DNA of 64,000 nucleotides from assembly GCF_013114835.1 (NCBI RefSeq), contig NZ_JAAVLW010000007.1, positions 310,001-374,000 of the forward strand, given 5' to 3'. The position numbers and the translations under genes were made by a program. This stretch comes from Bradyrhizobium archetypum (lineage in GTDB: Bacteria > Pseudomonadota > Alphaproteobacteria > Rhizobiales > Xanthobacteraceae). Below the pieces are notes generated by a model. That model was not told where the DNA came from and did not search any database. It worked only from the letters and a program-made list of their open reading frames with translations. This document shows, piece by piece, positions 48,044 through 55,658 of the stretch; within the stretch, counting starts at the first letter, position 1, and every line of letters begins with the position of its first letter.

Positions 48044-49026
48044 ATCGCCAGCATCCTTTCGACAGCGTGTCTTGCCGACACCGCGACGGCGGGATCGATC
48101 GTCACCTCGTGCTGGCCGGCTTCCAGCGCATGGCGGATGTTCTTCAGGGTGATCCGCTTCATGTGCGGGCACAGATTGCAGGGCCGGACGAACTCCACGT
48201 CGGGATGGAGCACCGCGACATTGTCGCTCATCGAGCATTCCGTCAGCAGCACGACCCGCGGCGGCCGTTTTTTGTCGACGAAATCCGACATCGCCGCCGT
48301 CGAGCCAGAGAAATCGGCTTCCGCGACCACTTCGGGCGGGCACTCCGGATGGGCCAGTATCGTCACGTCGGGGTGGTTCTCGCGCAGTTGCCGGACGTCG
48401 GAGGCCGTAAACAGTTCGTGCACCTCGCAATGGCCCTTCCATGCGATGATCTTCACATTCGTCTGTGTGGCGATGTTCTGCGCGAGATATTCATCCGGCA
48501 GCATGATGACGCGCTCCGCGCCGAGCGACTCCACGACCTTGAGCGCGTTGCCCGAGGTGCAGCAGATATCGGACTCCGCCTTCACCGCCGCTGACGTGTT
48601 GACATAGGTGACGACGGGGACACCGGGATAGCGCTGCCGCATCAGCCGCACGTCCTCCGCGGTGATGGACTCCGCGAGCGAACAGCCCGCGGCGAGGTCG
48701 GGGATCAGCACGGTCTTTTCCGGGTTCAGCAGCTTGGCTGTCTCCGCCATGAAGTGCACACCCGCCAGCACGATGATGTCGGCATCGACCTTGGTGGCTT
48801 CACGCGCCAGCAAGAGGCTGTCGCCGACGATGTCGGCAACACCATGGAAGATCTCGGGTGTCTGATAATTGTGGGCGAGGACGACGGCATTGCGCTCTCG
48901 CTTGAGCGTCAGAATGGCGTCGACATCCTCTGCGAATACCGCCCATTCAGGCGGCGGGATGACCCGTTTGACCCTGTCGTAAAGCGGGGAGGTGCGGGCG
49001 AGTGCGGCGGAGCTGTGGTCGGCCAT
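48040..49026 (-). CDS. nadA: Quinolinate synthase A
   Basis: Iron-sulfur enzyme condensing iminoaspartate with dihydroxyacetone phosphate. The 328-residue protein carries AHNYQTPEIFHGVADIVGDS and the three cluster-cysteine sites: C115 (LAAGCSLAES), C200 (WKGHCEVHE) and C283/C286 (RPCNLCPHMKRITL). Its start is preceded by AAGGAG that lies inside a palindromic operator candidate. First gene of nadA-nadB-nadC. Confidence 0.97.
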   Translation of the reverse strand: MADHSSAALARTSPLYDRVKRVIPPPEWAVFAEDVDAILTLKRERNAVVLAHNYQTPEIFHGVADIVGDSLLLAREATKVDADIIVLAGVHFMAETAKLLNPEKTVLIPDLAAGCSLAESITAEDVRLMRQRYPGVPVVTYVNTSAAVKAESDICCTSGNALKVVESLGAERVIMLPDEYLAQNIATQTNVKIIAWKGHCEVHELFTASDVRQLRENHPDVTILAHPECPPEVVAEADFSGSTAAMSDFVDKKRPPRVVLLTECSMSDNVAVLHPDVEFVRPCNLCPHMKRITLKNIRHALEAGQHEVTIDPAVAVSARHAVERMLAI

Positions 49027-49027
49027 T

Positions 49028-49084
49028 TATACTCTCCTTGAGTATATCTTGGCTTATACTTATCCTGAGCATAATCGAAGTCAA
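49028..49084 (-). promoter_or_regulatory. nadABC control region with two palindromic operators
   Basis: On the minus strand, site I is TATACTCAAGGAGAGTATA (49046-49028), a perfect palindrome with 7-bp arms whose centre is the nadA Shine-Dalgarno. Site II is TATGCTCAGGATAAGTATA (49073-49055), the same motif with slight mismatches, centred 27 bp away. A -35-like TTGACT (49084-49079) overlaps the nrtR stop codon, and a -10-like TAAGTA or TATAAG falls in site II. Form and place fit NrtR operators, since nrtR is the adjacent gene. Confidence 0.8.
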
Positions 49085-50037
49085 GTGCGCGATAGCGGAA
49101 GCTTGGTTCCGGCCACGGCCCGCTCGGCCAACACGGCATGGCGGAACCGGAATAATTTGGCCGGGCGGCCCACGGTATCGCCAGCGATTGCGCCAGTTTC
49201 CTCAACGAGTTGCTGCTGCTCGATCAGGCGGCGGAAATTCTGCTTGTGGACCAGCCGGCCTGCAAGCGCCTCAACGCTGCGTTGCAGTTGCAGCAGGGTG
49301 AACTCCGCCGGCATCAGCTCGAATACCACGGGGCGATATTTGATCTTGGCACGGAGCCGTGCGATCCCGGTGGCGAGAATGCGGCGATGATCGCCCGTCA
49401 TCGGTCTGCCTGGAATGACCGATGTGGCCGGCGCGCCGTCGCGCACGGCTTCAGGGATCAAGCCGGCCTCGTAGAGCAGCTCATAGCGCTGCAGCACCAA
49501 TTCCTCGTTCCATTCGCGACCATCGAAGCCGAATGTGATGGCGGCGCGTTGCCAGCGTTCGCGCTGCAGGCTGGTGGTGGCCGCAGATTTCGACCACCCC
49601 CGCAGCCGTGACGTCAATGTCTTCGCGAGCGACGCCGGCAGGCCCGCCCGCTGATCCTCCCACGGGAAGTATTCGTACCACCCGGACCAGTGCGCCTCAA
49701 AACCCTGGCCAACCTTGTCTTCGCGGGTGAGTCCGAGATAGCTGATCGAAATCGAATGCGGCGACTTCGCACCGCCGGCCCGTCCGCGATCCGCGAACGT
49801 ATAGAGCTGCTCGACATAGCCGAGGGGATGGCCGGTCTGCGCCTCGACCCACGCCCGCAAACCCGTTTGCAGCGAACGGTGCGCGAATTCGAACGGGCCG
49901 CTCGGCAGCGCGCCATCGTTTGCGATGGTCATGATCTTGGGCTCGCCCTCGGTCACGGCGACGAGCACGGCGACCAGATCGGCCGTGATCGCATTGGCTG
50001 CGTCCGTCTTTAAGGCTTTCCGCGTTGCCCCTGCCAC
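49081..50037 (-). CDS. nrtR: NAD-metabolism regulator NrtR (Nudix-HTH)
   Basis: A 318-residue repressor with an N-terminal Nudix-like domain (LVAVLVAVTEGEPKIMTIAN, QLYTFADRGR, SISISYLGLT) and a C-terminal winged helix (EFTLLQLQRSVEALAG, NFRRLIEQQQLVEETGA). NrtR proteins bind ADP-ribose derivatives, released from DNA when NAD is plentiful or scarce depending on the species, and control NAD genes. Here nadA starts 55 bp downstream on the same strand. GTG start at 50037. Whether the Nudix domain is catalytic cannot be judged. Confidence 0.9.
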   Translation of the reverse strand: MAGATRKALKTDAANAITADLVAVLVAVTEGEPKIMTIANDGALPSGPFEFAHRSLQTGLRAWVEAQTGHPLGYVEQLYTFADRGRAGGAKSPHSISISYLGLTREDKVGQGFEAHWSGWYEYFPWEDQRAGLPASLAKTLTSRLRGWSKSAATTSLQRERWQRAAITFGFDGREWNEELVLQRYELLYEAGLIPEAVRDGAPATSVIPGRPMTGDHRRILATGIARLRAKIKYRPVVFELMPAEFTLLQLQRSVEALAGRLVHKQNFRRLIEQQQLVEETGAIAGDTVGRPAKLFRFRHAVLAERAVAGTKLPLSRT

Positions 50038-50073
50038 GTCGTTCGTCCGTCTCCGTTGTTGGCTAGTGCGCGT

Positions 50074-50658
50074 TTAGCAGTATCCGTACACGCCGCAAGC
50101 GTAGGGCAGGCGATTCCAGTACGGCTCATAGGGGCCGCCATAATAGGGGCCGTCATAGCTGTAGGAATGGCTGGTTCCGTAATAGCCGGGCAGGGTCGAT
50201 GAGCCCGGAAGCAGCGGCGTGCCATTGACGCCTGGGGCAAAGGGTACGACGCCGAGCGGCGCGAATACCAGTTTCTCTTCTTCGACGACCAAGGCGCGGC
50301 CGCGCCGCACGTAAAGAGGAGCCGCGGACGGAGGGGAAACCGTGGTTCGGTAATTGTAGTGCGCGCGGGGCAGGCCGGGCGGCAACTGGCTAGCAGCGCG
50401 CGCCGCGGCGCGCTTGCCGGTGGCAGCCTTCTCGGCGCGCTTTGCCGCGGCTGGGCTCTGTGCTGTCTTGGCCGCCGTCGGACTGTCGTTCGGCTTGGCG
50501 GCTGCCGGATCATCGGCCGATTTGGCGGCGGCAGGGGAAACGGGCGGTTTTGCTGCGGCGGGTCCATCGGTGCTCGGGGTGGCTCCGGGGCTCTGGGCCG
50601 CAGCGGTTCCGAATGCGAAAAGCGCGACCAGGAATGGCGTCATCCAGCGCAGCATCAT
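50074..50658 (-). CDS. Secreted low-complexity Ala/Lys/Pro-rich protein
   Basis: A 194-residue protein with a signal peptide (MTPFLVALFAFGTAAAQ), a central region of repeated AAAK blocks (about 34-80: PAAAKPP, PAAAKSA, PAAAKPN, PTAAKTA, PAAAKRA) and a Tyr/Gly/Pro-rich C-terminus (YGTSHSYSYDGPYYGGPYEP) ending in CGVYGYC. No family recognised. The AAAK blocks recall histone H1-like tails but the signal peptide argues for an envelope role, perhaps wall association. It lies upstream of nrtR, 36 bp apart, on the same strand. Confidence 0.7.
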   Translation of the reverse strand: MMLRWMTPFLVALFAFGTAAAQSPGATPSTDGPAAAKPPVSPAAAKSADDPAAAKPNDSPTAAKTAQSPAAAKRAEKAATGKRAAARAASQLPPGLPRAHYNYRTTVSPPSAAPLYVRRGRALVVEEEKLVFAPLGVVPFAPGVNGTPLLPGSSTLPGYYGTSHSYSYDGPYYGGPYEPYWNRLPYACGVYGYC

Positions 50659-50764
50659 TGGCTCCGAATCATCGAGGGCGGCTCGCTGCCATTTTATGCC
50701 GGAATGGCGTTAACGAGAGGCTTGTGATTTCAGGATGGGGGGAACACGTGTTGGCACTCGAGAC

Positions 50765-50844
50765 GTCATTCCGGCGCGATGCGAAGCATCGAACCCGCAA
50801 TCTCGAAATTCCGGGTCTGGTCTTTCGGACCATCCCGGAATGAC
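50765..50844. repeat. Intergenic repeat family B, copy 1
   Basis: GTCATTCCGGCGCGATGCGAAG through ATTCCGGGTCTGG to CGGACCATCCCGGAATGAC, written in short pieces. The arms ATTCCGGG and CCCGGAAT are inverted, and GATGC-gaa-GCATC is a small hairpin. A second, same-orientation copy lies at 52904-52975. This is a common repeat of the genus. Confidence 0.8.
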
Positions 50845-50861
50845 GGAATAGTGCGAGAGTC

Positions 50862-52142
50862 TCAGGCAGACAGCGCCTGCGCCAGATCCCCGATCAGATC
50901 TTCCTTGTCTTCAATGCCGATCGACAGGCGCACGACATCCGGTCCGGCGCCCGATCGCACCTTGGCGTCGTCATCGAGCTGGCTATGCGTGGTCGAGGCT
51001 GGATGAATCACCAGCGATCTTGTGTCGCCGACATTGGCCAGATGCGAGAACAGTTTCAGGTTCGATACCAGGCTGACGCCGGCGTCATAGCCGCCCCGCA
51101 GGCTGAAGGTGAACACCGCACCGGCGCCCTTCGGCGCGTATTTGCGCGCGAGCTGGTTGTACTTGTCGCCGGCGAGACCGGCATAGTTGACCGACGCCAC
51201 GGCGGGATGGCCCGCGAGGAATTCCGCGACTGCCTTGGCATTCTCGCAGTGCTTCTGCATGCGCAGCGGCAGCGTTTCGATGCCGGTCAGGATCATGAAG
51301 GCGTTGAACGGCGACAGCGCCGGGCCGAGGTCGCGCAAGCCCAGCACGCGGCAGGCGATCGCGAAGGCGAAATTGCCGAACGTCTCCTGGATCCTGATGC
51401 CGTGATATTCCGGCCGCGGCTCGCTCAGCATCGGATATTTGTTCTCCTTCGACCAGTCGAAGGTACCGCCGTCGACGATGATGCCACCGAGCGAATTGCC
51501 GTGGCCGCCGAGAAACTTCGTCAGCGAGTGCACGACGATGTCGGCGCCGTGATCGATCGGACGGATCAAATACGGTGTCGCCAGCGTGTTGTCGACGATC
51601 AAGGGCACGCCGGCGTTGCGGGCCACGTCGGCGATCGCCTCGATGTCGGTGATGCTGCCGGCGGGATTGGCGATCGATTCGATGAAGATCGCCTTGGTGC
51701 GCGGCGTTACTGCGCGCTCGAAGCTTGCGATATCGTCGGGGTCGGCCCAGGCGACGTTCCAGCCAAAGCTCTTGAATGCATGGGTGAACTGGTTGATCGA
51801 GCCGCCGTAGAGTTTTCGCGCGGCGATGAACTCGTCGCCCGGCATCAGCAATTGTTGCAGCACGACAACCTGCGCCGCGTGACCCGAGGCAACCGCCAGC
51901 GCCGCGGTGCCGCCTTCCAGCGCCGCCATGCGTTCTTCCAGCACCGCCGTCGTCGGGTTGCCGATGCGGGTATAGATGTTGCCGAACGCCTGCAGCCCGA
52001 ATAGCGAGGCGGCGTGGTCGGCGTCGTTGAACACGAAGGACGTGGTTTGATAGATCGGCGTCACCCGGGCGCCGGTGGTCGGATCGGGCTGCGCGCCGGC
52101 GTGCACGGCAAGGGTTGAAAATCCCGGGAGACGGTCAGTCAT
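50862..52142 (-). CDS. metY: O-acetylhomoserine sulfhydrylase
   Basis: PLP enzyme making homocysteine from O-acetylhomoserine and sulfide (or related Cys/Met-metabolism enzyme). The 426-residue protein shows TLAVHAGAQPDPTTGARVTP, IYQTTSFVFNDADHAASLFG, YTRIGNPTTAVLEERMAALE, and the PLP lysine K209 in VVHSLTKFLGGHGNSLGG. It follows the CoA-binding gene on the same strand, 154 bp apart; no SAM riboswitch is recognisable in that gap. Length typical for MetY. Confidence 0.95.
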   Translation of the reverse strand: MTDRLPGFSTLAVHAGAQPDPTTGARVTPIYQTTSFVFNDADHAASLFGLQAFGNIYTRIGNPTTAVLEERMAALEGGTAALAVASGHAAQVVVLQQLLMPGDEFIAARKLYGGSINQFTHAFKSFGWNVAWADPDDIASFERAVTPRTKAIFIESIANPAGSITDIEAIADVARNAGVPLIVDNTLATPYLIRPIDHGADIVVHSLTKFLGGHGNSLGGIIVDGGTFDWSKENKYPMLSEPRPEYHGIRIQETFGNFAFAIACRVLGLRDLGPALSPFNAFMILTGIETLPLRMQKHCENAKAVAEFLAGHPAVASVNYAGLAGDKYNQLARKYAPKGAGAVFTFSLRGGYDAGVSLVSNLKLFSHLANVGDTRSLVIHPASTTHSQLDDDAKVRSGAGPDVVRLSIGIEDKEDLIGDLAQALSA

Positions 52143-52296
52143 TCTTGTTCGTCCTGTTCTCTTGGCTTGCTCGAAAAGCGTTGCCGATGCTGATCGCAGC
52201 CGCGTCTGCCGTCAAGGCAAGGGGTTGACGTGTCGCGGATTGGAAATAGAGCTGCTTCGTCAGGTCGCGCCGTCGAAATAATCGTTTTTCACGGCT

Positions 52297-52881
52297 TCAC
52301 GTCGGCTCGCTTTTGTTCTTTGCGGCGCGATCCGATGCGGCCGTGGCGCCGCCGCCAACGCTCATCCGGTTCAACGACAGCCGCATGCCCTGAGTCGGGA
52401 TCGGCGCGCGCTTCGAGCTCAGCGTGCGTGAATTGACGCCCATCCAGGAGATTTCGGACGACAGCCGTCCATACTCGATCTTCGGGCAGCGGTTCATCAC
52501 CACCTTGATGCCGGCGGCTTCGGCTTTTTCGGCCGCGGCGTCGTCGCGCGCGCCGAGCTGCATCCAGATCACCTTTGGCAAAGGCGACAATGTCAGGACC
52601 TCGTCGACGACAGGCATGATATGTGCGGAGCTGCGGAAGATGTCGATCATGTCCACCGGGCGGCCGATATCCGTCAATGATGCCACGAAGGGTTTGCCGA
52701 GTAATTGCTTTCCGACATGGCCAGGGTTGACCGGAATCATGTCATAGCCGCGCTGCGCCAGATATTTGAAGGCGAAATAACTCGGCCGCACATTGACCGG
52801 CGAGGCGCCGACCATCGCGATCGACTTCACAGAGTTGAGGATGCCGCGGATGTAATTGTCGTCGTAGGCGTCGTGGTTCAT
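52297..52881 (-). CDS. CoA-binding domain protein (YccU-like)
   Basis: A 194-residue Rossmann-fold protein: KSIAMVGASPVNVRPSYFAF, GYDMIPVNPGHVGKQLLGKP, DMIDIFRSSAHIMPVVDEVL, KVIWMQLGARDD and VVMNRCPKIEYGRL. This matches the CoA_binding_2 family of unknown function. It precedes metY on the same strand, a pairing known in related genomes. ATG 52881 chosen; upstream codons to 52920 run into the repeat. Confidence 0.9.
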   Translation of the reverse strand: MNHDAYDDNYIRGILNSVKSIAMVGASPVNVRPSYFAFKYLAQRGYDMIPVNPGHVGKQLLGKPFVASLTDIGRPVDMIDIFRSSAHIMPVVDEVLTLSPLPKVIWMQLGARDDAAAEKAEAAGIKVVMNRCPKIEYGRLSSEISWMGVNSRTLSSKRAPIPTQGMRLSLNRMSVGGGATAASDRAAKNKSEPT

Positions 52882-52903
52882 CTTAATCCTGCACAGTCGT
52901 TCA

Positions 52904-52975
52904 GGGGCGATGCGCAGCATCGAACCCGGAACCTCAAGATTCCCGGTCTGGTCCTGCGGACCATCCCGGAATGAC
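52904..52975. repeat. Intergenic repeat family B, copy 2
   Basis: GGGCGATGCGCAGCATCG, then ATTCCCGGTCTGG, then GGACCATCCCGGAATGAC, in the same orientation as 50765-50844 and differing at few positions. It lies between the CoA-binding gene and the crotonase gene, so the two copies bracket the metY/CoA-binding pair as direct repeats. Confidence 0.8.
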
Positions 52976-52989
52976 GACGCTCTGCGTCG

Positions 52990-53829
52990 TCACTTATCCT
53001 GCCACTTCGGCTCACGCTTCTCGATGAAGGCGCCGATGCCTTCCTCGGCGTCGCGCGCCATCATGTTCTCGGTCATTACTTCTGCCGCATAGCGATAGGC
53101 GTCGGCGAGGCTCATTTCAGCCTGACGGTAGAATGCCTCCTTGCCGAGCTTGACGGTATAGGCGGATTTGAGCGCCACCTTCTGCGCCAGTGCGATCGCT
53201 GCGTCGCGCTCGGTACCGGCGGCAACCACGCGATTGACGAGGCCGATATTCTTCGCCGTCGTCGCCGAAATCGGCTCGCCGGTGAGCAGCATCTCCATAG
53301 CCTGCTTGCGCGGGACGTTGCGCGACAGTGCCACCATCGGCGTCGAGCAGAACAGGCCGATATCGACGCCGGGCGTTGCGAAGCCGGCAGCCTCCGAGGC
53401 GACTGCGAGATCGCAGCTTGCCACGAGCTGGCAGCCGGCGGCCGTCGCGATGCCCTGCACGGCGGCGACGACCGGCTTCGGCAGATGGACGACGGCCTGC
53501 ATCATCGCGCTGCAGGCATTCATGATCTGTCCGAAATAGGCGCGGCCACGATCGGGATCGCTGCGGCGTGCGGTCAGTTCTTTCATGTCGTGGCCCGCGG
53601 AAAAGGCCGGGCCGTTGGCCGCAATGACGACGGCGCGGACGCTGTTATCGTCATGGATCGCCTTCAGCGCGCCGTGCAACTCGGCGATCAGGCCCTCCGA
53701 GAGGCTGTTGCGCGCCGCCGGCCGGTTGAGGGTCAGCAGGCGGATGCTGCCGACATTCTCCTGCAGCAGGATCGGAGGTTGCGGTGTGGCGGCGCGGGCG
53801 GTCTGGGCGGGCATTTCCGAGGTTTCCAC
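52990..53829 (-). CDS. Crotonase-fold protein of the ECHDC3 type
   Basis: A 279-residue enoyl-CoA hydratase/isomerase superfamily protein with the oxyanion-hole segment PAFSAGHDMKELTAR and GIATAAGCQLVASCDLAVAS, FATPGVDIGLFCSTPM. The usual catalytic glutamates are replaced: Q134 in GCQL for GCEL, and G154 in PGVDIG for PExxxG. This is the pattern of ECHDC3-like members, whose reaction is not classical hydration. Start is GTG 53829 or ATG 53814 (GGAG 14 nt upstream). Monocistronic. Confidence 0.9.
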   Translation of the reverse strand: METSEMPAQTARAATPQPPILLQENVGSIRLLTLNRPAARNSLSEGLIAELHGALKAIHDDNSVRAVVIAANGPAFSAGHDMKELTARRSDPDRGRAYFGQIMNACSAMMQAVVHLPKPVVAAVQGIATAAGCQLVASCDLAVASEAAGFATPGVDIGLFCSTPMVALSRNVPRKQAMEMLLTGEPISATTAKNIGLVNRVVAAGTERDAAIALAQKVALKSAYTVKLGKEAFYRQAEMSLADAYRYAAEVMTENMMARDAEEGIGAFIEKREPKWQDK

Positions 53830-53900
53830 TCCAGGATTTTCATTTTGGCTTTGATGACAACGTAATGTAACAGGCAGGCTTAATCGAGGGGCAGGGCGGT

Positions 53901-54329
53901 ATGGCGCTAGCGAAAATGAGCGTGGCTGAGCTGGAGAAGTTCCTTCGCGAGGAATTTCCGCAAGCCTTCAGCGACGGCGATATCACCATCGAAAGTGCCG
54001 ATGGCGAGACTTGCCTGCTACGGCGACGCTATGACGTGCGCATGCTGCGTCCGGGCGGCACGGTGTCGGGGCCGACGCTGATGGCGATGGCCGATTTCGC
54101 GATGTATGTGGTGCTGCTCTCGGCGATCGGCCCGGTCGGGCTTGCGGTAACGACCAATCTCAACATCAATTTCCTGCGCAAGGGCCTGCCTGGGCAGGAC
54201 GTGCTGGCCGCGGCCCGGCTCCTGAAGCTCGGCAAACGGCTGGCGGTCGGCGAGGTGAACCTGCTGTCGGGTTCGTCACCCGATCCGATCGCCCATGTGA
54301 CGGCGACCTATTCCATTCCAAACAAATAG
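53901..54329 (+). CDS. PaaI-family hotdog thioesterase
   Basis: A 142-residue hotdog protein with RRRYDVRMLRPGGTVSGPTL, MAMADFAMYVVLLSAIGPVG and VTTNLNINFLRKGLPG followed by GQDVLAAARLLKLGKRLAVG, characteristic of PaaI thioesterases that hydrolyse acyl- or aryl-CoA. The usual Asp/Asn near the start of the central helix is present as D in MADFAM. Divergent from the crotonase gene, 71 bp apart, so the two may share a metabolic role. Confidence 0.9.
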   Translation: MALAKMSVAELEKFLREEFPQAFSDGDITIESADGETCLLRRRYDVRMLRPGGTVSGPTLMAMADFAMYVVLLSAIGPVGLAVTTNLNINFLRKGLPGQDVLAAARLLKLGKRLAVGEVNLLSGSSPDPIAHVTATYSIPNK

Positions 54330-54401
54330 TGTTTCGAAAGGTAGTATTGCACCATATTTACAAGTTGCTGTTTTTGTTGACCTAATTTCCAAACGTTCGC
54401 G

Positions 54402-54430
54402 TTGACTATCGACATTCCGTTCTCTAGAAA
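54402..54430 (+). promoter_or_regulatory. Sigma-70 promoter of rplM-rpsI
   Basis: TTGACT (54402-54407), exactly 17 bp, TAGAAA (54425-54430), about 50 bp before the rplM start. A second TTGACC at 54377 upstream might extend it. The surrounding 150 bp are A/T-rich. Confidence 0.7.
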
Positions 54431-54483
54431 CCGGCCAATTCGGCGCATCTGGCGCCGATTTCCATTTTCACGGATTTCCTCAC

Positions 54484-54948
54484 ATGAAAACCTATTCGGC
54501 AAAACCCGCCGAGGTGACGAAGAAGTGGGTCGTAATCGATGCCAAGGGTTTGGTTGTCGGCCGTCTCGCCACCCTGGTCGCCATGCGCCTGCGCGGCAAG
54601 CATCTGCCCACCTATACCCCGCATGTCGATTGCGGCGACAATGTCATCATCATCAACGCAGCGCATGTCGTGCTGACCGGTCGCAAGCGCGACAATAAGG
54701 TCTATTACAAGCACACCGGATTCATCGGCGGCATCAAGGAGCGCACCGCGAAGCAGATCCTCGAGGGGCGCTTCCCCGAGCGCGTGGTCGAGAAGGCCAT
54801 CGAACGCATGATCCCGCGCGGTCCGCTCGGCCGCGTGCAGATGGGCAATCTGCGCGTCTACCCCGGCGCCGAGCATCCGCATGAAGCCCAGCAGCCCGAG
54901 AAGGTTGATATCGCTTCGATGAACCGCAAGAACATGAGGGCCGCATAA
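54484..54948 (+). CDS. rplM: 50S ribosomal protein L13
   Basis: Large-subunit protein that assembles early on 23S rRNA. The 154-residue protein has KWVVIDAKGLVVGRLATLVA, GDNVIIINAAHVVLTGRKRD, YYKHTGFIGGIKERTAKQIL and RGPLGRVQMGNLRVYPGAEH. Standard rplM-rpsI pair; rpsI begins 2 bp downstream. Confidence 0.98.
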   Translation: MKTYSAKPAEVTKKWVVIDAKGLVVGRLATLVAMRLRGKHLPTYTPHVDCGDNVIIINAAHVVLTGRKRDNKVYYKHTGFIGGIKERTAKQILEGRFPERVVEKAIERMIPRGPLGRVQMGNLRVYPGAEHPHEAQQPEKVDIASMNRKNMRAA

Positions 54949-54949
54949 A

Positions 54950-55426
54950 ATGTCGGATACCATGCAGTCGCTCGACCAGTTGGCGTCGCTGAAGCCGGCC
55001 GCTCCGGAAGCGCCGAAATACGTCAAGAAGGTCGACAAATACGGCCGCGCCTATGCCACCGGCAAGCGCAAGGACGCGGTCGCCCGCGTCTGGATCAAGC
55101 CGGGCGCCGGCAAGATCACGGTCAACACCCGCGAGGTCGAAGTCTATTTCGCCCGTCCGGTTCTGCGCATGCTGATCCAGCAGCCGCTGGTCGCCGCCGC
55201 GCGCGCCGGCCAGTATGACGTCATCTGCACGGTCGCCGGTGGTGGTCTGTCGGGGCAGGCAGGTGCCGTGCGTCACGGCATCTCCAAGGCGCTGACCAAC
55301 TTCGAGCCGGATCTGCGCGGCGTATTGAAGAAGGGCGGCTTCCTGACCCGCGACTCCCGTACCGTCGAGCGCAAGAAGTACGGCCGGGCGAAGGCGCGCA
55401 AGTCGTTCCAGTTCTCGAAGCGCTAA
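54950..55426 (+). CDS. rpsI: 30S ribosomal protein S9
   Basis: Small-subunit protein whose C-terminal tail contacts P-site tRNA. The 158-residue protein has a 30-residue N-terminal extension, then YATGKRKDAVARVWIKPG, GGGLSGQAGAVRHGISKAL and the basic end RKKYGRAKARKSFQFSKR. Co-transcribed with rplM and followed by an intrinsic terminator. Confidence 0.98.
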   Translation: MSDTMQSLDQLASLKPAAPEAPKYVKKVDKYGRAYATGKRKDAVARVWIKPGAGKITVNTREVEVYFARPVLRMLIQQPLVAAARAGQYDVICTVAGGGLSGQAGAVRHGISKALTNFEPDLRGVLKKGGFLTRDSRTVERKKYGRAKARKSFQFSKR

Positions 55427-55472
55427 TCGCTTCGCTAAATTGCAGCGGATTGCTGCTTCACCAGACGAAAGA

Positions 55473-55495
55473 GGGCGCCGATCGGCGCCCTTTTT
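55473..55495 (+). terminator. Rho-independent terminator of rplM-rpsI
   Basis: GGGCGCCGATCGGCGCCC (55473-55490) is a perfect 18-bp palindrome followed by TTTTT. It lies 47 bp after rpsI. Confidence 0.95.
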
Positions 55496-55658
55496 GCTTA
55501 CCATTTAGTGATCGGTTACCACGGATTTTCGTGAAAACTTGCTTACCCGCACACACGAAATTGGAACACGGCCCTCCTAGTGTTCACGATGCGATGGCGC
55601 GAAATTGCATTTTCAGTGTGCGCCGAACAAGTTGCATCACACGCGTTCGGGTGAGCCC

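Noticed and set aside
52143..52296. SAM riboswitch upstream of metY
   Set aside because: I compared the leader by eye with the SAM-II consensus typical of alphaproteobacterial methionine genes and found no matching pseudoknot motif.
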